Positions 1 to 12,905 of a stretch of 64,000 bases of DNA are shown one piece after another. The notes below the pieces were generated by a model. That model was not told where the DNA came from. It was given only the letters and a program-made list of their open reading frames with translations, and searched no databases. The DNA is taken from the NCBI GenBank assembly GCA_018873245.2, contig JAEMBT020000007.1, positions 2,438,001 through 2,502,000 on the forward strand, in the 5' to 3' direction. Position 1 is the first letter of the stretch; the number at the start of each line of letters is the position of its first letter. Source of the DNA: Archegozetes longisetosus (Eukaryota > Arthropoda > Arachnida > Sarcoptiformes > Trhypochthoniidae). The position numbers and the translations under genes were made by a program.

Positions 1-675
1 CTGATTTTGCATAAATTAAAACTTCAATCAATTTCAAATCATTCACCAAATCAATTTGCCTTCCGAATATTACAATATTATTGATGCCGAATAATGCGTA
101 AATTTTTTCGAACAAAAAGGGACTAGTTAATAATACCATGAGATAAAAATTTCAAAGTAATTTCATTGTAAGAAATTACAGGTGCATGTGAATCTCTGAG
201 AATTAAATTTATATCTTCATGGCTTGAAAGATTAAGGGAAGTCCTAAATAAGATTACTGTATATCATTTTATTTTATTAATAGTATCATAAAATAGGGGT
301 TACAGACTAAAATTTATTTTTTAAATAGGTATTATGATATTCAAAATTATTATATTCTAGCCTTCAAGTTGAAATAATCTTTATAATAAAAATTTAGTTT
401 AATCAGTATTATATCTAAAATTATTTGTAGAAAACAACAGCTTAAATGAAGTAAGGTTTATACCTCATATACTATTCCTCAAAACTGCAGAATTGCTATT
501 ATTCCCGTTCTTATCCGCTTCCTCCAAATTACTTTCCTAGCAGTTTTGTATATTTATAACTTTGAAGACAATGTTTGAACAATTCTTTGAGGATATGCTT
601 AAATCTCTCTAGGCGCTATGTGAATACAAATGAATTTGAAAGCTAATTTGATCTTCATTTCTATGCAAGTTTTTA

Positions 676-1002
676 TATTATTTTAATTTAATTTTACGGA
701 ATGAGGAAATATTTTGCATCGGCATAAATTAAAGATAGGGTTACTATACATTGCGTAATGGTGTATGCTCTTAATTACTTGATTGACATTGAATTACATT
801 CTGAGATTACTTATTAATTTCGAAATATATAGTCATTAATTCAGACGAAAGTCAAGGAAATGATAGTTTATCATAAAGCTAAAAAATGGTGACGTGAATG
901 ATGAAAATTTCAGGAATAATGATGAGATTAGAAATTGTAATGATTGTAATTATAATAGATATCATGAAGTCTCAATTCTGTAATTCTGATCGAATTTTAT
1001 GA
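676..1002 (+). pseudogene. Decayed duplicate of family A promoter and signal-peptide exon
   Basis: This stretch lines up directly with about 1843-2160, the promoter and first coding exon of the gene at 2105. Shared blocks occur in the same order: a tttacggaatga block, a gattgacattga block, an atttcgaaatatatag block, then an initiator ATG followed by hydrophobic codons. Here ATG 919 or 922 opens a reading frame starting M-R-L that resembles the signal peptide of the downstream gene, but it stops after 28 codons at 1000-1002 and no matching donor or cysteine exon follows. I infer a tandem segmental duplication in which the upstream copy has decayed. It could instead be a live alternative first exon, but no clear donor site supports that. 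Confidence 0.6.
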
Positions 1003-2104
1003 ACGATATAAAGAAATTAAGGAATTTTTAAAATGAAGGTAAATTCAAACTAATGTTGATTGTTCGACGATATTTTCAATAGCAGAATTTCAATAATAAT
1101 CTGTATTAATAGAATTTTAAGTACTCAGGTTAAAATTTAATATTTTTGACTCAGACCTCATGAATATTTTATTTTCAGTGATTAGGGTTGCCAAGTTTTC
1201 ACGGAGAAAAATCTTGAGTAAAATGTTTGAAAGGAAGACTAATATTCATTTTAGGTTGCGTTTTTGAAGACTTAAACTTCGTATGTTTTTTGATGAAATG
1301 CTAAAATTGAATCTTAATGCGTATAATAGACAGCAGCAGACATGTTACTCAAGAAATTCTTTAGGATTCACTATGATATTTTGATTAAAGTAAAAATCTT
1401 AAGAGGTGGCAACACCACACAATACGCATATTCTCAACTTTAGCTATATAACAGTCAGAGAAAAGTAAAATTATACAGAGCATTCATTTAACAAGATTTC
1501 ATTTCACTGTTATTAAAGTTCAATAAATATGTAAATTATATTTACCATCGTTACTAATCGCTATATTTTTTGTATTCTTATATTCTTTTATGGGAAAACT
1601 TATGATTATTACAAAAATTTTTAGGCTCAGCTTGATTAGGATTATTAAATACAAAACAGAAACTTTGTCAAGATCTTTAAATTGTTGTTATGCCAGTTTG
1701 AGCACCAGTGTCTCCATATACTTACCAAAGTATATATCTACTCATAGTAAATGTTGAACACTATGTTGAATGAGTTCGTCAATGCAAATAAAAGAAAATT
1801 CAACTTCATCAATCTTATAAAGATTTCTCATATTTTTCTAATTTGATTTACGGAATGAAGAAATAATTTTCATTGACACAATTATGAAAATAGTATTGCT
1901 TTTCATTGCATAATGACATGTGCTCTTAATTATAGTGATTGACATTGAGCTATTTATCGAATTTATTTACTTTTTATACAGAATTAATTGATTTCGAAAT
2001 ATATAGTTATTAACTCAAACATAATAAGACCATAAAATTGAAATTAGATTTATCATGATATTTAAAAATACATGATACTAATAATAAGAATTTCATGACT
2101 TATA
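1003..2104. other. Intergenic, with 5' flank of the family A gene
   Basis: No convincing coding sequence. The last 260 bases are the intact copy of the duplicated promoter region described for 676-1002. Weak inverted similarity (GGTTGCCA near 1186, TGGCAACACC near 1408) hints at a small non-autonomous element, but no target duplication is visible. Confidence 0.4.
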
Positions 2105-3471
2105 ATGCGATTAGGAATTATTGTAATTGTAATGATAAACATAGTAGATATCGTAAAACCTCAATTTGTTTTTCCGAGTTTCAGACGAAGATGTAGTCAA
2201 CGGCTCATCCGTAGGAGGACTTTGAGATCTCAAAGACTTCCTGATGGTATTCGGGAAACGGTTCTAGCGATCAATGCTTTTTGCGGTAATAATTATTTAA
2301 AATTTGTCTATTCAACAACTTCTTTGAGAGTCATTGACAAAATTCTCATAATTAATATTCTCTTCCAAAAGCAAGAATTTTGTAGATTTCTAAATTAATA
2401 ATTATTCCTCGTTCTGATATTGTTAAATATGGTTATCGTGCATTTAAATATAATAAAATTTGAAAGCAAGACGATTAGGCTCTTCAGAATATGCAGCACA
2501 CACTTGGAATCGAGCAATTCTTCCAAAAATTAAGTGCATCTCGGCGTATTCGACATTTTGAAAGTACTTCAAGTGCACGTTTTAGTCTCCGTTTGATTTT
2601 TACTTGTCTTGAAACATTTCCCTGAACGAACATTATAAAGCCTGGCCATTCAGCCTGAAAGATAAATTAGATATACTTTCTTGGAAAAATATGCTAAATT
2701 TAGCAAATTCTCCCACTGTAGATGTCCAAAATTAGTAAATATTTTATCCGATATATCGAAACTTGAAATTTTGATTTCAGTTCGTGAATCGAAAATTCTG
2801 CAAAGAAATCTTACTTTAATAACTGTATTACAGACTATACAAAATCTATCAAGTTGTTATCTTATCTATAATTTAATTCTGAGAAATATTCCCATATCTT
2901 AAAAGAATATGTCGTGTAGTCTATGTTTAAAATATTCACACAGAAAATTATAGATCTATGATTCCATTTCATGATTCAATTCTAATTCTACTTTCATCTG
3001 AATTTCGAAAAATTCATGTTACTTATGTTATTAAATTGAATTTAATTAATGTACATTTGCATTATACAATTAGAAAATCTATTTTTATTCATAGATAACG
3101 CCTGTTCAACAGATAACCAGCAATTACAAGTAATTCAATGCACACAAAACGCACTAACAACTGACGCACGAATCATTAATATACTACGAAGATGCACTCC
3201 AAACAATGATATTTCTTGCGGTACAGGCAATCTGAGAAATTTTAATCGATGCGTTATTAGAAGGACTGTTGGCAGAAGAAATTTAGTCTCTCCTCAACTG
3301 CAAAGATGTTTCAGACAGTCATTAACTATAGCAACCATTGACTGCTTGAGAAGACGTTTTCCTAGTTTGAGGCCATTATTACCTATAAATGTTGGGCCAG
3401 CAGGTCCTGTATCTCAAACTCAGATCAGAAGGGGTAAAAAAAGAGCTAAACTCGAAATTAGAAGTGGATGA
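2105..3471 (+). CDS. Secreted cysteine-rich protein, family A (copy 1)
   Basis: Two exons, 2105-2285 and 3095-3471, joined at donor gtaata and an atag acceptor (phase 1), give 185 residues. Residues 1-20 are a signal peptide (hydrophobic core IIVIVMINIV). The mature part has cysteines at 30, 60 and 64, then a six-cysteine block at 76, 94, 102, 113, 132 and 144: C-x17-C-x7-C-x10-C-x18-C-x11-C. The tail is rich in Arg and Lys. I do not recognise the family. The gene at 40303 has the same six-cysteine spacing and a related end of the preceding exon ([ER][ST]VLAI-x-AFC), so the two are paralogues. A poly(A) signal follows at 3504. The first exon may absorb what is a separate exon in the paralogue. 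Role unknown; the signal peptide and paired cysteines suggest an extracellular disulphide-bonded protein. Confidence 0.8.
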
Positions 3472-3503
3472 ATTAACGCACTTTTATTAAAAATATTGGG
3501 TGT

Positions 3504-3509
3504 AATAAA
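3504..3509 (+). terminator. Poly(A) signal of family A copy 1
   Basis: AATAAA 33 bases after the stop codon at 3469-3471. Confidence 0.6.
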
Positions 3510-5039
3510 AGTTTTAATGAATGGATATCTATTTTATTTAATTAGTGAAACGTCATTTACGAAGATAATAAAGTGTTTAATATATGTGTTGTTTGAAGCT
3601 CAAATCATTTATTTTAATCGAAATATTTTTCATAACGAAAGCACAAATTTTATTTATGAATGATTTATTGTTATCTAAATATTTAGGTTATACAAATATT
3701 TATAACTTTAATTAGTTGGTGCATTACTGATAGAAAATGTCATATTACGATTTTTAAATTTCTTTGACAGCAGCTCTGCAAAGTGTTTGCCATAAGGTGG
3801 CTCACGGCACATATTTGATTCGCGTCGGTAAAAGTTTTGGATCACGAACAAATTAAAACTACAAGAAGATGAATGTTATTATTTACAAATCAGTATATAA
3901 TATTGATTTACTTAAACGACATTGTTATTAAAATTGGTTTCAATAAGTTTTTCTATAAGCTTTTAGCTTTGTTACTAAGCAAGCATTCTGACCGCGAGAT
4001 CAAAGCCTGTGGGAAACATTAGTTTATTAAATACTTCATGAGATATGCAGAAAATTTTATTTATCTTCAATCCACTATAATTATTTCGAGATAAGTTATG
4101 TCGTTCAGTCTCGGTTTGTCTTTTATCCAATCATTTATGATTATTACATTATAATCAGAATACACAGTCTTGGAAGACTAATTTATTGCTTAAAAGCCTA
4201 CACATGAATAAGATTAATTGAACAATTATCTCAAGTTTCCTTTAGAAAATTAGACTTCTCTAGATCTTAAATAGAAAACAGGTGTCAAAATTTGTGTTAA
4301 CCAATTTTAGTGACTGTCAAAAGCTTTACGCAATTGCACGTATACATACAAAGCTTGAACTTTCGAAGTTTATTCATTTTTAAAAGAAAAAATAATCAGT
4401 CTATGTAATGAAATTTGAATAATAGCTCCTATTCAAACTGATTTAAGCAAAAATAAAGAATTTGATGTAATATGACGAGATCGATTATTATGCTATTATT
4501 TTTAAAGTTCAAACTGAGGAAAATTCTGAATTGAAATTCTAAGGATCGACAATTAAAAATAGTACATTTGAAAAGTTGTTGTAATTAACTTTCTATTGAC
4601 TCATACCAAACGGATACTGATAATTTTTTGCACAATAAAAGTTCGATATTTGCGGAAACTCTAGAAAAATCTGTAGATACAGAGCATGAGAAGTAATAAG
4701 AGTAAAAAGATTGTAAATATGTCCAACATAAGTATAATGGCCACACGAGAGATCATAAACATACTATGAAGCTGGAACTGGCAAATTGTCTTTCACTCAC
4801 GTTCCCCTCATCTAAATCCTTATCACATTTTTTAAACTCAAGGACAAAAGAGTTTCTGAGTGGTCAACAATTTAGAACAACTAGGAGAAATTAATGCAGC
4901 TGCAAAATCCTCTCTTCGCAAATGCCCAAAGTCAGACATAGTGCTGGAATTGAAGACTCGGTAAGTCGATGGGATAAATGCATTGAAGCTGTCAGCGATT
5001 ATTTGAATACTAAAATCTTCATATATACATAACACCTAT

Positions 5040-5088
<49 letters not shown>

Positions 5089-6185
5089 TGTATATCAGTA
5101 TCTTTAATAAAAAGGTTAAAATTAATTAACTACAAGGACTTTTCAAATGATCCGAGCATGAAAAAATTATACCGTAAAATCCTTCAAATTGCATAAAATT
5201 TCGAATAGAATATTACATTCAGGATTCATATTCCGATCCAGTTCATATTTCAATGATTCAGGCTAATTGGTATATCATATTAACAAAATTAAAATAAAAA
5301 ACAGTCTTGAGATCAAATATGAGATATTTGAGAATTTTGCTCGAATTTCTCTTATCTATAATCTCTATCTAATTCTCTTTTCATTTTTATTGAATTCAAC
5401 CAATTTTTAAAACTTAAACGGTAAGAATTTTGTAGATTGCGCATAATTTATAAGCTGTATATTTGAATTTTATAACCATAAGAGGTATGCACAAAGTGGC
5501 AGCGCATCTGCCAAAACAACGTAACAGGTTAAAAATGCTTGAGAGGTCCATCAGGTTATCTTCGCTATGCACCACTGAAAACGAGAATTTCTCACATGAT
5601 TTTTAACATTTCTAGCATAATTTCATTTTAAAAAAACTTTTACTATCTCGAAGTTAACTCTAGATAAAAAAATATGCATTCCTAATAGTAATTAAAACTT
5701 TAATCTAAATCATAGATCAGTTTTCTATAATGATGTAACAGTTTTTAGTAACAGGTGATTATTGTAGAAGTTATGAAACAGTAATTTGATATTACTATAG
5801 ATTAATCTTTCGATCTGCTATACATTAATTGACATAACATGCAAAAACTCAAGGTTTCGGTTGGGAAAAGTTCGCAGCTGTGACCGGAATGTTAATAGCA
5901 TTTTCCAGTCAGTACTCGTTCATTAAAGACAAGTGCTCTTACCAAAGTTTAACATATACTCTTCTATTGCAGTCTGTGTGAGAAAAGTTTAGCTCCTTCT
6001 AAGGAATAGCTTTCTTTTCCAATAAATACTACAATACTAATCAAACAAATACTACATATATAACAAGCAGTTAATTTGTTTACTCAGTATTATTTCGATT
6101 GAGTCGTCATTTCCTGCTTATAGATAAATTTACTATTATTTTAATTGAGTTTCTTAATACAGTCTATTATAATTTAACTTTAAAA
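3510..6185. other. Intergenic, no supported gene
   Basis: About 2.7 kb of AT-rich DNA. A stretch near 4850-4970 reads open on the plus strand for about 30 codons before a gtaagt-like site, but it has no recognisable homology, start or partner exon. An AT microsatellite lies at 5042-5088. The last 250 bases are presumably the asparagine synthetase promoter and 5' leader, with no clear core element. Confidence 0.5.
5042..5088. repeat. (AT)n / (GTAT)n microsatellite
   Basis: An uninterrupted run of alternating A and T of more than 30 bases is followed by three GTAT units. Confidence 0.95.
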
Positions 6186-9100
6186 ATGTGCGGAATTTTT
6201 GCTATTTTCAACTATTCTGGAGATGTTCAAGCGTACAGACAGCGAGCGCTTTATCTGTCAAAAAAGTAAGTCATTTGATAAAAATAATTTTAGCTCATGA
6301 TTATGACAATAACCCATGACTGTGACAATAAACTCATGACTATTGACGCTTCCGCAAAGAAGAGATAGGAATAGGATTTCAATTTAGTACAACTGATCTG
6401 TTCATTATTCAGGTTAATATGGAAAAGTAATTTTGACCTTACTTCTTCTGTTCTCTCTTTTATATCATATTAATGTCGGACATCCGCTATAAACGAACTG
6501 CAAAAATATTTCAAAGCTTATTTTGCTTCGGTCATTTTGGTGAAAAATTATGAATAAAATGTGAATGATTGAGAGTCATATTTCGAACTTTTAATCACTA
6601 AAAATCATCGATAAGGGATATGAACAATAAAAGTAGTGTTCAGTTATGGTCGCATCATTTGTATCGTTAGTAAATGTTTTATCTTCAGAATTAGTCTCCT
6701 TAACTAACTACATTTTTTCTTAAAATGGCTCATGAAAGATGAGTAATAGTTAATTCTGTAGAGCTTACTTACGAGCGAATAAGATATAGAGACTGGTTTA
6801 TTTATTTGATTTAACTACAAATCAGTCACACAGTTTTATTGACAATACCCGATATATATATTTTTTATTTTAGCAATTAAGTTCTATACATTAGATGAGT
6901 ATTTTATGGCTCATATCATATTATTTTAGGAGATTTAGAACTTTTCAGTTGTGCAAGTTTGATTTTTTTATTAATCCATTAAAGTACATGAAAGTATTTG
7001 ACTCAGTATCTATGGATAAGTGGGCAGCGGATTCTACTTGGTTCAAATGTTCTCTGTATGATAGAAAATGACAGTAAAATTGTCAAAAAGATATCAATAG
7101 TTAAGGAGATATGAAATTTTCAGCAATTTTTTTATAGTGAGTTCTATAAGGAGAGCTTGTACTTTAAGAGTCCATTTTTAAAACCATATTGTCTTTAATG
7201 TTTATATTCATTTAAAGGAAAGGCATAATAAGGCTAGTATTCTGAGCCACATCTCAAGAGGGTTCTAGAGCCGAGAATGTGTTAAAAATTGAACTGAAAT
7301 TTCAAAGTGGTTTGAGTAAATGAAGAATTTCATACAATCTTGAGTAAAAACTATTTTCATCTATTTGCTCGCTCATTTGAATTATCAAATACGAATACGA
7401 ATACAAGAGCCATAATACGGCTAGTCATTTCCCAGTATTTGATAATTCGAACCCCAAAATCGAAAATTCAATTTTACTTCGTTGCGTAACATATGATTTT
7501 GAGGCTACTATTGAATAGAGCTGAAAAATTACTTTCAACTTTATATATGCAGTCATGAACTGAATATTTGGCTCTAATTTGCTTGATTAAATTTGAAAAT
7601 TCAGTTCAGCTGTTGGCACACTAGCGGTTCTAGGTCTCATCTGAGACTTGGTTTAAAATATTAGCCTAATTAGCCTATCAAGTTTTTCTATATAGAGATC
7701 AGTTTCGAGATGATGAAAACATCTTATTAAAATAATCTTTTGCTGAAAGTTTATTTTATATCCAATAAAAGTTTTTCCTAGAAACTGCCACCTCCAACCT
7801 TACCCAAAACAATGAACTATTGTTATGTTGTTTTATTAATGCAGATCGCATGAATTAGTTTTTAAATCAGCTATCTTACACTTTCGAAAGGTCTGTCTTG
7901 TTATTTTTCAGCACTATATTTGAGTTGATTCTAGATTTATAGGCTTAAGTAAATAATAGTAATTTTTAAAATCAGCGTAGTAGAGTTTAACTACCAGAAT
8001 TTAGTGCTCAAGTCCGCAGTATTGACTAAAAAGTTGTAGACCTGTCAACCTATCAACTTGACAAAAATAACAGATGGAAACACATTCATTTTCAAGCCTT
8101 TCCGTTTATCTTATTCAAAAATATATGAGAAATTTATTTCTCGGCATTAAAAAGCTGTGAATTTTAAAGTTCTGTAACATCAACTTTCTGAAGGTTTATT
8201 AAATGAATTGCAACATTCACTTCAATAAAAGTTGATAGCTAATTAAATAACAAAAACTTATTAGAATGATTTGTTCAATGACATTAGGATACGACATAGA
8301 GGACCAGATTGGTCAGGATGTATCATATCTGGAAACAACATCTTTTGTCACGAGAGACTAGCTATAGTTGGTGTAGATTCAGGCGCACAACCGCTCACTA
8401 ATGCCGATAACAGTATTATCTTAACAGTAAACGGAGAGATATATAACCACAAGGCCTTAAGAAAAACACTGACACATCCGTGCAGTTTCAAAACTGCATC
8501 TGATTGCGAAGTCATTGTTCACTTGTATAGTGAAATCGGAGATCAATTAGTTAAGCAATTGGACGGACAGTTCGCGTTCGTCTTATATGACGCAAAAGCC
8601 AATAGACTTATCGCTGCCAGAGATCCGATCGGTATAACGACTCTTTACTATGGCTATAGTAGCAAATCGCCGAAAACTGTTTACTTTGCGTCCGAAATGA
8701 AGTCTTTGCACGAAGAGTGTGATCGTATATTGTCTTTTCCTCCCGGACATATGTATGATTCTACTACAGGTGAAATTATTCGTTGGTAAGTATCGTTTAA
8801 AAAATTATTAAAGTTTACAATTTCTTTACATAATTTCGATAGAACCCGCTATTTTGCTGGTCATTCATGAGAAAAATTGGTATTATACCAAAAATTTTTT
8901 CTATCCATATCTTTCAAAAAAAATTCAAGGGCACCCTTCTTTTTTCTTCTAGTTTAAAGTGCTAGAAATTTTTATAAAATAGTTTATAAGCATCTTTACA
9001 CATAAAGCACAAAATCGATCCAATAAGAATATGGTTGTTGAAAACGAGATTATTAGACCAAGTTGAGACCTCATGACTATCTAGAAAACTGAACCTTTAG

Positions 9101-12100
9101 AGAATCAAAAGCATACCTATTGTTCAGACTGGCAATAGTTCGTGAAATTGTGAACTTGTTGAATATTTTCAGAAATTTCGTGCAGCTCTGGTACCGTTAC
9201 TGATAATGTTTTTGAGTATATTATGCTCAATTAGCTAAATTCAAAAATTTTTAGAATAATTTTGAATTTGCTATAAGCAATGAAAAGTAGTAACAAATTA
9301 ACTTGAGCAACATTGTAACTATAAGTTTTATAAAACTTAAATCAATCAAATAATCTCTATACAAAGGCTAATCCTTATCAAGTCCTAAAGTAGGATTGAG
9401 CTAAAAATGAACTCACTCTTGAGTTATGAAACAGTAATCATTTCATAACTTTGATATCAAATAATCAGTCATTACAGCGAAAAAGTCAGACAAATTAAGG
9501 AATTGTGAAATGGAGTTCAAAATACAAAAGTTAATTATAAAATATTTTGTTAATTCAGCTATTTTTCGAGCAAATTAATCTAATTTTTATGTTGATAAAT
9601 ATAGTTATGAGATAAAACTTATTACGTAACATTTATTTGCTCTCATTTTTCTTTTATAAAATTTTTAACTTTTCGAAATGGATATTTTGATATAAATTTG
9701 CCCATAGTCATAAATAGTATTTTAATCGATTTTACTTGAGGAATGAAAAATAACGAAAAATTTAGTTTTGTTAGCGTTTAAAACAAAGTTTCTTCTGAAT
9801 AAAATTTGATCGTATCGAATTTGGGTTTTAGAGGCTAAATCAAAAGTCTGAAAAAATTGTGAACATTACTTTATATTTGAACTTTGTTAGACAGTCAATA
9901 ATTTAAAAATTTATTAACTCTTTAAAGCTGTACTTTAACGTGATATCAGTTCAAAAAGACAGAAATTTGACTGGATGCAAACCTTCAATATATTTAAAAA
10001 TTATCTTCAATTGTCTATTTTAAGAACTTTTAAGTTTTTTGTGGGCTTTAAAAGTGTTTGCCAAGAATAAATTAAAATTAAATTCGATAAATTAGAAAAC
10101 CACCTTGAAATTATCAAAATTTCAAATAATTCGTTGAATGTTCTTGAAAAATGTTTTACTGCACAACGGGACGAAGTAAGAGCTACTTAGCTCATTGTTG
10201 AGTTTAAGTTTTGAATGAACGCATTTTAACTAACTTAATAACTGAAAACACTTGGATAAGTCAGTGTTTTGTTTGAATTATGAAAGCATGCATTTATATC
10301 TCAAGGACAATACAAATATATAGTAAATGTCTATTTATATGAAATTAAACACTTTATTTGAACAATTGATAAGCTGGTTTGTGGTCAAATTAATATCAGT
10401 TTTAGATTTTATTCTAAATAAAATATTGAAGTGTATGAAGTACGCACTCTGGCAGATTAAACATTTGATAGCATCGAAGCATGCAAAGTTAACTAACTCG
10501 TATTGCTTCTAATTTTTAAGTATAGTTTACTATTTTTTACAAATAAAAAATACAGTTGATTACGCAATCGACCAAATTTGTGGATTAAATGTGACTTTCC
10601 ATAACAGGTTCAACCCTACTTGGTGGGATGAAACTAGAATTCCTAATACTCCAGTCGATTATACTTTAGTTCGCAAAAGGTTAGAGCATGCAGTGCGCAA
10701 ACGATTGATGTCTGAAGTCCCGTATGGAGTATTGCTTTCTGGTGGACTCGATTCAAGTCTTATCGCATCGATCGCTGCGAGAGAGACACGAAAGCTATTG
10801 AAAAAACAAACTCATGAACAGACATCTAACGATACTGAGGATGAAGCGTACGACAATGGTAGCAGTAGTGATGAACAGACTGTCGCCTCGTGGCCACGAT
10901 TGCACTCCTTCTCTATTGGACTTCCAGATAAGTATCTAAACTGAATAATGCTTCATATGCTTTATTTGAATTACCATAGTTTGAGTAATCACTACTAAAC
11001 TTATTTGTATAGTATGGGATAAGTTTATCGCGATTCGAACATTTGAGATATTTTCAAGCATAGCATTTGATCTTAATTGAAACCTGCATGGCATGAAAAC
11101 GAAGTTTCTACATTGCTAAACTTGATCTATTGTATTTTCACTTAAGGGAAGAGAGATGTTATACCGATAATAACATAAAATAATACTAGATTTTCATTTT
11201 CAAGTTAATTGATCGGAGGGGTTAGTCACGGAACAATCGTACGAAGAGAAAGTTCTTTGAAATAAATTTTATTTCTTTGTAGTATTAATTATGGAGATAA
11301 TCCCGCACCGAAAAATTATCTGCCTGAGTAGTCTTGGCCAAAAGATCAAGTTATATGCTACTTTTTGTATTTCTGATCTGTTATAAAAGTAGATTGTTAT
11401 TTTTAGGAGAAATTCTTCAGGAACAGAATATTCGAGAAAACTTCTAGCTTCTTATACATACTATTGTAATAATAATCACTTTAGTACAACTTTGTTACTT
11501 AGAAGTTCATTGTGAAATTATATTTCTCAGTCTATTTGCAATAGAAACTCGTGAGATATTGAAAAGTTCAGTATTAAAAATGTTAGATTTGTCGTCACCT
11601 ACCATACTCATCATTGGGACAGTTTTTGTATGAATATCAACCCTGTTAGGAACAGTAGCATAAAAGAATTATAGTGTGGAATTTGGGTTTTATTTTGTCT
11701 TAAGCTTAACTGCCAGTGTAAATGTGAATGTTTATCAGTGCACCCACTAATATCAAAATAAATTCAGATCTAATCAATTTATGCAAACTTTTCTTGTATT
11801 TCAAATATTTATTCATAATATTTGTGAGAATTTATTCAGAATAACTAATGGTTAACTAAAATAATAATGAAATTCACTTTATTCTTTTGCACGATCTCCC
11901 GATTTGGTCGCTGCTCGAGAAGTATCTCATTTCTTGGGAACAGTGCATCACGAGTACACATTTACCATACAAGAAGGTTTAGATGCAATTTCCGACGTTA
12001 TTTATCATTTGGAGACTTATGACGTAACCACTGTAAGAGCAAGTACTCCAATGTACTTGTTATCACGAAAAATTAAAGCAATGGGTGTCAAGATGGTTTT

Positions 12101-12821
12101 GAGCGGTGAAGGTTCCGATGAGATATTTGGTGGTTATCTGTATTTCCATTACGCGCCAAACGCAGAATCTCTACATCAAGAAACTGTGTCACGAGTCAAA
12201 AACTTGCACACATCCGATTGTTTACGGGCCAATAAATCGACTCTAGCTTGGGGTCTAGAGGCTAGGGTTCCGTTTTTGGACACGAAATTTCTAGATGTAG
12301 CCATGAACTTAGATCCAAACTCTAAAGTTTGTACAGCCGATCGAATGGAAAAATATATTCTGAGAAAGTATGCATCAAATTCTTAGTTTTCCATAGAATG
12401 TAAATTTAGCAAACCGAAAAATAAAATGTAAAATTTTATCCTTAGAGCGTTCGACACATCTTCAAACCCTGAGCTTGAGCCTTACTTACCTGACAGCATA
12501 CTCTGGAGGCAAAAAGAACAGTTTTCTGATGGTGTCGGCTATTCATGGATTGATTCACTCAAAGCTGAGGCCGAGAATAAGGTTTCGGACGAGTTGTTTG
12601 CTACGCGCGAGACTCGTTGGCCCGAAGACACGCCACAGACTAAGGAGGCTTTTTGGTATCGTGAAGTATTCGAGCATTGGTTTCCCGAAAAGGCTTGTAT
12701 TGAGAGTGTTGTCCGGTGGATACCAAGAGCTGATTGGGGCTGTTCTACAGATCCGTCCGGTAGATCACAAAAAGTGCATAATGAAGCGTATCAAAAGAAG
12801 TGTGTTGTGAAGAGCGGATAA
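6186..12821 (+). CDS. Asparagine synthetase, glutamine-hydrolysing (AsnB type), five exons
   Basis: Makes asparagine from aspartate, glutamine and ATP in the cytosol. Exons 6186-6265, 8288-8785, 10608-10931, 11894-12367 and 12446-12821 give 583 residues with all phases closing. It starts M-C-G-I-F: Cys2, after Met removal, is the glutaminase nucleophile. The class-II amidotransferase domain covers about residues 1-190 ([16 protein letters not shown]). The synthetase domain follows, with the ATP-binding loop SGGLDSS at 237-243, then SGEGSDE and EARVPFLD. Wording and length match bacterial, yeast and plant AsnB more than vertebrate ASNS, which I recall as shorter and more divergent. A low-complexity acidic insert (about residues 255-285) precedes the HSFSIGLP motif. 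Oddity: exon 4 is not preceded by AG; the bases are gcacg|ATCT where gcag|ATCT would be expected. Identity is certain; whether this exact sequence is functional depends on that site. Confidence 0.93.
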
Positions 12822-12899
12822 AATCTAGTTTTATTGAATTTTATTTCTCTATCTTCTCAAAAGCTTAGTACAATAGATCTCCCATTTCTGGGTTTATTT

Positions 12900-12905
12900 A
12901 ATAAA
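12900..12905 (+). terminator. Poly(A) signal of asparagine synthetase
   Basis: AATAAA 79 bases after the stop codon. Confidence 0.5.

Noticed and set aside
1186..1417. Possible MITE with GGTTGCCA ends
   Set aside because: Inverted similarity is short and interrupted and no target duplication could be found.
4838..5035. 65-codon minus-strand frame near the AT microsatellite
   Set aside because: The opposite strand looks slightly more coding-like, but neither has homology, a start context or partner exons.
10327..10512. 61-codon open frame in asparagine synthetase intron 2
   Set aside because: It lies wholly within an intron bounded by well-supported exons, has no homology and has the composition of random AT-rich DNA.
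12475..12810. Open frame overlapping the last asparagine synthetase exon
   Set aside because: It is a different frame from the one that continues the AsnB homology to the stop at 12821.
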